From NCBI GenBank assembly GCA_017642965.1, contig JAEPOJ010000028.1, forward strand, positions 1 through 51,315: DNA of 51,315 nucleotides. The letters run 5' to 3'. The notes below the pieces were generated by a model. The model was given only the letters and a program-made list of their open reading frames with translations, ran no database searches and was not told where the DNA came from. This document shows positions 46,411 through 51,315 of this stretch, piece after piece. Positions within the stretch are counted from its first letter, which is position 1. Each line of letters opens with the position of its first letter. Source of the stretch: Phycisphaerales bacterium (lineage in GTDB: Bacteria > Planctomycetota > Phycisphaerae > Phycisphaerales > UBA1924). The position numbers and the translations under genes are program-made.

Positions 46411-47506
46411 GGCTCAGCGCCCCCTCCTCCTGGTTGAGTCGTTGTTTGATGGTCCGAGGGTCGACGCCCATCGAGCGGGCGATGGTGCGGACCTTGGGAC
46501 AGTTGACATGGTCGGGGTTGTGATGGACCTCCCCGGCGATGTACTTGATCACCCCTCCCAGCGGGGTTCGGGTGATTCGTGCGATCGTTTCGAGCTTGGG
46601 GACGACTGCCGTTCTGACCCAGCGGGCGTAAGACTCGACGGTCGATTTCGCTCGAACTGCCGTAAGGCGTTCGCGGCGCACGTGCTCAGTGAAGTCTTCA
46701 AACCACGGCGCGAGCGGCCGACGAGCAAGCATCCTCGAGCCAGTTTTCTCCCTGAACTCAACGACCCAAAGAGCATGCGATAGAGCGGTTTCAATGGCGT
46801 TGTCCTGGGTGGCGAACTTGTCCGCGAACTGTTGGGCGCACGTGTCCGACAGCTCGACTTCCCACCTGATCCACTCCCCCGCTTCCGCTGTTTTCTGTTC
46901 GAGCCCCTTGTCGTAGACACGGAGATACCTCCCGGAGCCCAACTTGCCCCGCTTGCCGATGTTGATGCCATGGGCCGTCAGCGCCGCCCCCGAGCGCTCC
47001 ACGATGTGCTGATACGTGCGTGAGCGGCAAAGCTCCCCACGGTTGCATGAGTCCTTGATGGTCTGGATCAGGTTCGGTCGGTCGTAGAGGTCAACCGCGA
47101 TGTCGATGCGGGTGACCTTGAAGCCGTAGCAGCAGAGATCGTGCAGCAGCTGGCGCACGTCTGCGAAGTCCAGTTCAGATATGAGCATGCCGGGCAGCTC
47201 AATAACGCAGTGCTGCTTGTTGTGCTCCGCGTCCAGGTCGAGGAACATACCGCCCTCTGACCAGTGGTAGCCGGTGTCCAGGAAGAAGCGGCCCTTGCCC
47301 AGCTCGGGCTTTCCGAATCGCTTCTCCAGCAGGTGCATGACCTCGTAGAACACGCACCTTGGCCCGCTGAGTCTGAGCCAGTCAATGCAGATGGTGTTCT
47401 GTGACTTTGCCCCCCGTATTACTGACGGGGGGCTGTCGCACGCAGCACCGCCGCGAGCGGAGCTCGCGGTCGGTGCTGCGTTGTCGAGTGTGGTCGTGCT
47501 TCGCAT
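46403..47506 (-). CDS. Replication initiation protein, RstA/Rep_trans type
   Basis: The product is 367 residues. Segments IDWLRLSGP, VIELPGMLISELDFADVRQLL, FKVTRIDIAVDLYDRPN, GRYLRVYDKGLEQK and IRWEVELSD match RstA-like rolling-circle initiators (phage replication protein of the Rep_trans group). It should nick the plus origin and drive rolling-circle replication. Two strong inverted repeats at 47410-47432 and 47440-47481 lie inside its first ~32 codons, as in pT181-type plasmids whose origin is within rep. GGAACACACC precedes ATG 47506. Confidence 0.85.
   Translation of the reverse strand: MRSTTTLDNAAPTASSARGGAACDSPPSVIRGAKSQNTICIDWLRLSGPRCVFYEVMHLLEKRFGKPELGKGRFFLDTGYHWSEGGMFLDLDAEHNKQHCVIELPGMLISELDFADVRQLLHDLCCYGFKVTRIDIAVDLYDRPNLIQTIKDSCNRGELCRSRTYQHIVERSGAALTAHGINIGKRGKLGSGRYLRVYDKGLEQKTAEAGEWIRWEVELSDTCAQQFADKFATQDNAIETALSHALWVVEFREKTGSRMLARRPLAPWFEDFTEHVRRERLTAVRAKSTVESYARWVRTAVVPKLETIARITRTPLGGVIKYIAGEVHHNPDHVNCPKVRTIARSMGVDPRTIKQRLNQEEGALSHG
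47410..47432. promoter_or_regulatory. Inverted repeat I in the rep 5' end (possible origin element)
   Basis: A perfect 8-bp stem (ccccccgt / acgggggg) around attactg, inside the coding sequence of the replication protein. Confidence 0.55.
47440..47481. promoter_or_regulatory. Inverted repeat II in the rep 5' end (possible double-strand origin)
   Basis: A 19-bp stem with a single 1-nt bulge: acgcagcaccg plus ccgcgagc against gctcgcgg plus cggtgctgcgt, loop gga. Such a long cruciform inside codons is unlikely by chance and is a candidate nick region for the initiator. Confidence 0.6.
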
Positions 47507-47521
47507 GGTGTGTTCCTGTGT

Positions 47522-47848
47522 TCAGAAGCCGAAGAAACGCTTGATGCGATGGAAGCGGTAGCCAGGCGCGCCCTTGCCGTAGTGGCGGCGGTTGTACTGG
47601 TCCCACTCATCCCAGTCGTCGTCGTCCATGTCCTGGTCGCCGTCGTCGAAGTCCTCGCACTCGTCGAGCTCGTCCTCGTCGATGTCCTCGGTGAGATCTT
47701 CGAGGATGTCCTCGTAGCTGTCCTCGTTGGTGTCGAGGCCGAGGTCGATGCCAGGTGCCCAGCTCGCGTCGTCGTCCGGGTCCTCGTCGCGTGTGAACCC
47801 GAGATCGATGCCAAGTTCGTCGTCTTCGTGTCGGTCGTGGTCGTGCAT
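47522..47848 (-). CDS. Highly acidic phage protein
   Basis: The product is 108 residues; about half are Asp or Glu through residue ~85, and then the last 25 switch to basic/aromatic (RRHYGKGAPGYRFHRIKRFFGF). No family was recognised. A DNA mimic, packaging or regulatory role is conceivable, but nothing in the sequence decides. GGAGGAACC precedes the ATG. It sits between a terminator and the replication gene. Confidence 0.6.
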   Translation of the reverse strand: MHDHDRHEDDELGIDLGFTRDEDPDDDASWAPGIDLGLDTNEDSYEDILEDLTEDIDEDELDECEDFDDGDQDMDDDDWDEWDQYNRRHYGKGAPGYRFHRIKRFFGF

Positions 47849-47869
47849 GCTGGTTCCTCCATGCGTGTG

Positions 47870-47901
47870 AAAAAACCCGGCGCGGTTTCCCGCGCTGGGT
47901 T
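47870..47901 (-). terminator. Intrinsic terminator between RHH and acidic-protein genes
   Basis: A 12-bp stem with one G-T pair and tetraloop GAAA (minus strand: AACCCAGCGCGG / CCGCGCCGGGTT), then TTTT. It separates the early ssb-RHH pair from the rep and morphogenesis genes and would give graded expression. Confidence 0.8.
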
Positions 47902-47908
47902 CGCTGCG

Positions 47909-48094
47909 TCATGCTGCGTGATCGCTGTCGTAGAGCTTGAAGGTCAGGCGCTCCTGGGCAGCGTGCCCGATGAGCCAGCGGACGTACTCTGCACGTGTGA
48001 GGCCGTGACTGAGTGCGGCCAGCTCTTCGAGCGTTTCAAGGTCGTCCTGTTTGACCTCGACGGCGATGATGATGGGTTCATCGCCAGTATTCAT
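47909..48094 (-). CDS. Ribbon-helix-helix (CopG-like) protein
   Basis: The product is 61 residues. IIIAVEVKQDDLETLEELAALSHGLTRAEYVRWLIGHAA fits a beta strand followed by two helices of the RHH fold. It is likely a small repressor or copy-control protein. The ATG overlaps the upstream stop (ATGA), and a terminator follows it. Confidence 0.6.
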   Translation of the reverse strand: MNTGDEPIIIAVEVKQDDLETLEELAALSHGLTRAEYVRWLIGHAAQERLTFKLYDSDHAA

Positions 48095-48414
48095 GCTGCA
48101 CCCGCCTTGGCCGTTGCTGACTTGAGGTCGAGGAGGGTTGCAGGGCCGCTCTGCTTGATGCCGTATCCGCCGTCAGAGACGGGCACAAGGAGCGAGATCG
48201 CCGTGCCGACGCTCTGCTTCCGGAGCGGGTCGTTGTCTTCGGTCTTCACCTTGAAGACCCCGCCGAAGTAGGCGACCTGGAGGGAGTGACCCTCCCGGTA
48301 CTCGCCGGTCTTCTCGTCGGTGCGCGACCAGGGCTCGTTCTTGATGATCTCGCCTGTTACGACGACTGCACAGCCGCCACGAATGGGATCGATTCCGAGT
48401 TGCTTGAGATCCAC
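48091..48414 (-). CDS. Single-stranded-DNA-binding-like phage protein (pV-like)
   Basis: The product is 107 residues. It looks beta-rich (GCAVVVTGEIIKNEPW, HSLQVAYFGGVFKVKT, AISLLVPVSDGGYGIK), compatible with an OB-type ssDNA-binding protein. It is first in the phage operon, where inoviruses often encode pV analogues. The start is GTG 48414 with AAAGGA upstream. Assignment is by position and fold impression. Confidence 0.5.
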   Translation of the reverse strand: MDLKQLGIDPIRGGCAVVVTGEIIKNEPWSRTDEKTGEYREGHSLQVAYFGGVFKVKTEDNDPLRKQSVGTAISLLVPVSDGGYGIKQSGPATLLDLKSATAKAGAA

Positions 48415-48751
48415 GATGGTCCTTTGCCGGAGTCACACCGACATGCGGTAAAAACCAGACCGGGGACACAGAACTGTGTCAGATGCCCCCGGATCTGGTC
48501 TCGTGGATACCGATCAACAGGGGATCTACAGGTGCGATGTTCGCCGCGGAATTCCGCTGAGGATGATCCATCGGCTCACGATTTCGTGGTACCATGTAGA
48601 TGACTCCCGGTTCCTTGTAAATCGGGGTCCACGCCTCGGGGTGCCGCTAACACCGTCGAGGTATTGGGGTTGCCGGATACGCCTCCGGCAATCTCATTTT
48701 CAAATACGCTGCTCAGCGTTTCAGCTGCTCATCGTGTAGGGGTTTGAATTC
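48415..48751. promoter_or_regulatory. Phage intergenic region with nested hairpins
   Basis: No gene is seen in these ~340 nt. It contains a nested hairpin at 48455-48498 (outer ccagac/gtctgg-like arms plus cgggg/ccccg, inner acacag aa ctgtgt) and a perfect 8-bp hairpin at 48670-48691 (ttgccgga / tccggcaa). It should contain the main leftward promoter, and it is the natural place for a packaging signal or complementary-strand origin. Confidence 0.5.
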
Positions 48752-48961
48752 ATGCAGGATCCATTCGTCGCAAAGCGGGTTGCTATGCGTGCGCAGAGGA
48801 AGGAGCTCAAGAAGCGTCTTTGGCTGTGGTTCGCTGCGCTGGTGCTGGTTGCCGCTCATGTTCTGTTCTACGTGTACTTCAGTGAAATCACGACGTTCCT
48901 TGAGAGTAGTCGTGATGTGATGTTGGACCGTATCGGCGAGAATAACAATGTTGTCCAGTAA
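48752..48961 (+). CDS. Small basic single-helix membrane protein on the opposite strand
   Basis: The product is 69 residues. A basic N-terminus (RVAMRAQRKELKKR) is followed by one membrane helix (LWLWFAALVLVAAHVLFYVYF) and a polar tail. It is the only plus-strand gene of the phage unit, 52 nt from the right dif-like site. GTAGGGG lies upstream. Function is unknown; it could be a superinfection-exclusion or lysogeny-expressed membrane protein. Confidence 0.5.
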   Translation: MQDPFVAKRVAMRAQRKELKKRLWLWFAALVLVAAHVLFYVYFSEITTFLESSRDVMLDRIGENNNVVQ

Positions 48962-49013
48962 TGCAAGTAGGGCTGCCGATTTTGGTGAATCTATAAGACC
49001 TTGTTTTTCAAGT

Positions 49014-49041
49014 AGTTATGACGATGTATGTTCTGTAAAAT
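49014..49041 (+). other. dif-like Xer site between prophage unit 1 and the unit 2 remnant
   Basis: The central TGTATG and right arm TTCTGTAAAAT are identical to 39857-39884, but the left arm is AGTTATGACGA rather than AGGTCCTATAA. A host-type left arm at one end and a phage-type left arm at the other is what exchange at the XerC side of the core would leave. Confidence 0.7.
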
Positions 49042-49075
49042 TGAGATGGGCAGGAGAACTGGGCCTCGGCGGGCG

Positions 49076-49381
49076 TGCGGGCAGCTGTAGGAATCGGGAC
49101 GACACCCCATGGATGTTCCTGCTGCACGCGGGACCACCAGGCCAGGGCTGCATGCCGCTGGTTCAGCTGCTTCACGTATTCGCTCTTGTCGGTCACTCGT
49201 ATCTGCCTTCGGTTTCATCTACTGACACGGTTTGGCACCGCTGCGCGGTGCGTACTTCCGGGGTGGGTGAAAGCTGCGATCGGTGAGCGGTTGCTTCGTA
49301 GGACCCGGGTTGGGCATGTTAACCGATCGGTCGGCTGCCGTCTACGCCCTCCGGGCTCCGACAACCGGATCGGCTGCGCCG
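49076..49381. repeat. 306-bp direct repeat, copy B
   Basis: This is the partner of 40140-40445, with about 15 differences. Those inside the HTH coding part are all synonymous. Confidence 0.9.
49077..49196 (-). pseudogene. Truncated copy of the dif-adjacent HTH gene
   Basis: The first 40 codons match the intact gene at 39895-40260 exactly at the protein level (MTDKSEYVKQLNQ ... PTAAR). Beyond that the frame runs through unrelated sequence and the dif-like site to a stop at 49008, so the HTH recognition helix and C-terminus are gone. Confidence 0.8.
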
Positions 49382-49391
49382 GTTCGTTTAT

Positions 49392-50345
49392 TCAGTTCTT
49401 GCTTTGATCGATTTTGCGATCTACTGGTTGAACATTTGGGCTGCCTGATATGAGTGAAATCTGGGCTGTAACGTCCTCTTGTTCAGTAACGCCTTCGGAT
49501 GTTTTTACACTGTCTAGATCTTTCGGAAACGTGAGATCAATTGGTCTGAATGATGACGCTATGTACTTTGCTGTGCATTGGTCGTAGAGGGTTAATGGCA
49601 ATGGGTGAGTCGTTAGATAGGATTGCGAGAGGGGTATAACTAGATCTTTCAATTCCTCTATGCACATCGGCAATACCTGTGGCAGTTTTCCTGCTTCGCC
49701 TGGGGCTATAGGCCATGCCAGTCTAAACTCGTGTTCCGTGGCATATTCCTGCGGCTTTTTGAACGCTGGGTGTAGCCTATAAACAGTATCCGGCGGAGGC
49801 TTTGTGTAGTCGAGGTACGTGACGGCTGATGCTACTGATGGGGCTAGGCCATATCGAGTCATTACCTCTTGGTCAATTGCATTTTTGAATCTATTCAAGT
49901 CTTTGATAACCACTAGCTGGCCAAATTTACCCATGTTTATAGGCTGGACCTGCATAGCGAAGCACATTATGTAGCATGGCTGAGATATGAATATGACCCT
50001 GTTGTTCTTGGCAGTGGTGTGCTCTTTATTTTGGTAGGGGAGTAGGACATTTCCGAGTGTTCTCCCGAGGTTGCTGCTCTCGGCCGGAAATCCGTCGACA
50101 ACAATATCGTAATGCCCCTCTGTTGGGTCACTTCTCTTGTCGTGCCGAGGGTCTCTAAATGCCTCTATCTTGTTGAGTGCGATCGATCCCTCTGAGATAA
50201 GCGGATCATAGTATTTATCGCCGATATGTCGGTATATCACTAATGACGAGAGCTCATATGGCGTTAGCCTTTGGCGCGGTAATGATAGATCGCGACTGAC
50301 AACTACATTGTCGGATATGTGTACTCCTTGGGGCTCTTTTGTCAT
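49392..50345 (-). CDS. Cargo protein of unit 2, possibly DUF2971-like
   Basis: The product is 317 residues with an open frame and a composition clearly more AT-rich than the phage core. LVIYRHIGDKYYDPLISEGSI and AFRDPRHDKRSDPTEG near the N-terminus, CYIMCFAMQ in the middle, and FKKPQEYATEHEFRLAW late in the protein recall DUF2971-type proteins, which are frequent in defence and accessory loci. The call is tentative. It occupies exactly the slot held by the SIR2-like gene in unit 1, between secretin and HTH gene. It still appears intact although its phage unit has decayed. Confidence 0.5.
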   Translation of the reverse strand: MTKEPQGVHISDNVVVSRDLSLPRQRLTPYELSSLVIYRHIGDKYYDPLISEGSIALNKIEAFRDPRHDKRSDPTEGHYDIVVDGFPAESSNLGRTLGNVLLPYQNKEHTTAKNNRVIFISQPCYIMCFAMQVQPINMGKFGQLVVIKDLNRFKNAIDQEVMTRYGLAPSVASAVTYLDYTKPPPDTVYRLHPAFKKPQEYATEHEFRLAWPIAPGEAGKLPQVLPMCIEELKDLVIPLSQSYLTTHPLPLTLYDQCTAKYIASSFRPIDLTFPKDLDSVKTSEGVTEQEDVTAQISLISGSPNVQPVDRKIDQSKN

Positions 50346-50420
50346 GCGATCTGCACCTGTGATCTTTCATCTCTTCTTTCGCTCGCTACCCTGTCAGCTC
50401 CATCTTATTGGGTTGCCAAG

Positions 50421-50672
50421 TATACCCGATTTGCCTGAATCATGATAACAAGTTGTGCTTCGTCCTCAGTGTCGGATTGAGTGCCAAAGATCGGCGCCGG
50501 AAGCCCCGGTAGATGCTTCAGATCTGTGCTATTTGAGTGCTCCTGTAACCCAGTTATGATGACTCACTGCCCGTCGTACACGATGGTTGTCACGCGCACG
50601 GTGGACTCGTTGGTGATCGGCGCGTCCTGGTCAAAGCCGGTGACGTTCGAGATGAAGGGTTCGAGGTCCAGG
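50421..50672 (-). pseudogene. Secretin 3' fragment of unit 2
   Basis: It aligns without gaps to 41511-41762, the last ~85 codons of the intact secretin. A Trp codon is changed to TGA (50564-50566, in DGQ-stop-VIITGL), and the 5' part is missing. Upstream of 50672 the homology ends abruptly. Confidence 0.85.
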
Positions 50673-50776
50673 CGTTGACGATTGGGCGCTTGGCTCCCCC
50701 ACGCCCGGGTTGTGACTACCATTCGTTCTGCCCGTCTGCAGAGGAGCGGGCGTCCCCGACTGGAGCGTGATACGCA

Positions 50777-51315
50777 ATGACCGATCGACGCGCTGAGCAT
50801 GAGGCCAGCTGTGTGCCGTCGCATGATGCGATTGAGCAGCCGATCCACGAGGATGACCTCGAGGAGCTTGTTGGACAGCCGATGACGGTGACGACGAGCG
50901 GGGCGTTGACGGAGACGGGGCCGAAGGCGGTCTGCACGGATGATGGGCGGTTTAAGTCCGGGCGGCTCAAGGGGTTGACGATGTGGTCGGCGATCTTTGT
51001 GCTCGCCTGGCCGGTCGTGCTCGAATCGTTCCTCAACTCGCTGGTCGGGCTGGTTGATACCAAGCTCAGTGCCTCGCTGGAGGACGGCGTGGCCGCCACC
51101 GACGCGATCGGGGGGGCGAGCTACATCATGTGGTTCATCGGGCTGGTGATCATGGCCATCGGTGTCGGGGCGACGGCGTTGATCTCACGCTCGGTGGGCA
51201 AGGGGCGCCTGGGTGTGGCGAACGTCATGCTGGGGCAGGCGACCACGCTGTCGCTGATCTGCGGCTCGGGGATCGGGGTTGTGGTGTGGTTTATGGCGCC
51301 GACGATCGTGGCGCT
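50777..51315 (+). CDS. MATE-family efflux protein, N-terminal part (runs off the window)
   Basis: 179 codons are visible without a stop. After a ~70-residue acidic/polar N-terminal extension come membrane helices with MATE features: FVLAWPVVLESFLNSLVGLVDT, TDAIGGASYIMWFIGLVI, GVGATALISRSVGKGR. MATE proteins export cationic compounds by sodium or proton antiport. The start ATG 50777 has GGAGCG upstream. The long N-terminal extension is unusual; ATG 50884 and later Met codons are alternatives. Confidence 0.8.
   Translation, partial: MTDRRAEHEASCVPSHDAIEQPIHEDDLEELVGQPMTVTTSGALTETGPKAVCTDDGRFKSGRLKGLTMWSAIFVLAWPVVLESFLNSLVGLVDTKLSASLEDGVAATDAIGGASYIMWFIGLVIMAIGVGATALISRSVGKGRLGVANVMLGQATTLSLICGSGIGVVVWFMAPTIVA

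Larger units (their letters stand above)
39885..49041 (-). mobile_element. Inovirus-like (filamentous phage) prophage integrated at dif, unit 1
   Basis: About 9.16 kb between two dif-like sites. On the minus strand it encodes ssDNA-binding-like protein, RHH protein, acidic protein, RstA-type replication initiator, short hydrophobic peptide, signal-peptide-bearing coat protein, membrane protein, pIII-like protein, pVI-like protein, Zot/pI ATPase, secretin, SIR2-like cargo and HTH protein. Size, gene order and the Zot-secretin core are those of inoviruses. No phage integrase is present, as expected for phages that use host XerCD. The coding frames look intact, so the prophage may be functional. 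Confidence 0.85.
49042..50672 (-). mobile_element. Remnant of a second, related inovirus unit
   Basis: To the right of the second dif-like site the order seen at the left end of unit 1 is repeated: HTH gene (truncated), 306-bp repeat, a cargo gene (different), and the 3' end of a secretin gene (decayed). The match stops abruptly at 50672, where chromosomal sequence resumes, so the rest of the unit and its right dif site are lost. Confidence 0.8.

Noticed and set aside
46403..47506. A transposase or site-specific integrase for the inovirus
   Set aside because: No integrase was found between the dif-like sites. This gene fits RstA-type initiators, and the dif sites explain integration.
50716..51099. 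A 127-codon minus-strand frame at the right edge
   Set aside because: It is antisense to the MATE gene, whose membrane helices and motifs are clear, and is Ser/Pro-rich without a domain.

Overview
This window looks like a chromosomal segment from a planctomycete of the class Phycisphaerae. Coding GC is high. Many secreted proteins end in paired EF-hand-like NGDG..FFDVS modules with a terminal Gly-Cys-Pro. The housekeeping genes (ligA, folD, trpA, map, gpmA, comB, maeB) are scattered in short operons, as is usual in that group. No rRNA and no CRISPR array was seen.

Layout. 1-2.9 kb: a membrane protein, a Sel1-repeat lipoprotein and an AT-richer HNH-like gene, interspersed with short repeats. 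2.9-4.7 kb: a B12-dependent acyl-CoA mutase large subunit whose two diagnostic pocket residues match isobutyryl-CoA mutase rather than methylmalonyl-CoA mutase. 4.97-12.07 kb: five tandem paralogues of a roughly 440-residue secreted, Asp/Gly-rich protein with C-terminal dockerin-like modules, closed by a strong terminator. 12.17-19.42 kb: a 7.2 kb integrative element in the 3' end of tRNA-Phe. It carries a tyrosine integrase, small DNA-binding proteins, unknown genes and a DUF4917 (SIR2-like) gene, and is bounded by a 23-bp direct repeat. 19.6-39.8 kb: mostly core genes (ABC ATPase, ThrE-like exporter, CYTH protein, ligA, a FolD with altered catalytic residues, tatA, tRNA-Met, EF-hand protein, a TpsB/TpsA two-partner secretion pair, comB, gpmA, M24 peptidase, exonuclease III, malic enzyme, tRNA-Ile2, trpA, map, a lipid kinase).

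39.86-50.67 kb is the most striking part. A filamentous-phage (inovirus-like) prophage of about 9.2 kb lies between two copies of a dif-like Xer site (39857-39884 and 49014-49041). Its genes run on the minus strand: ssDNA-binding-like protein, ribbon-helix-helix protein, acidic protein, RstA-type replication initiator, a 39-residue hydrophobic peptide, major coat protein, a one-helix membrane protein, pIII-like adsorption protein, pVI-like protein, Zot/pI ATPase, secretin, a SIR2-like cargo gene, and a helix-turn-helix protein next to dif. To its right, the start of a second related unit survives: a truncated HTH gene, a different cargo gene in the same slot, and a decayed 3' end of the secretin. 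So two related inovirus units sat in tandem at dif, each with a different defence-like gene between secretin and HTH gene. The window ends inside a MATE-family exporter gene.

All calls come from reading the sequence. Family names rest on motif recognition, not on database searches.
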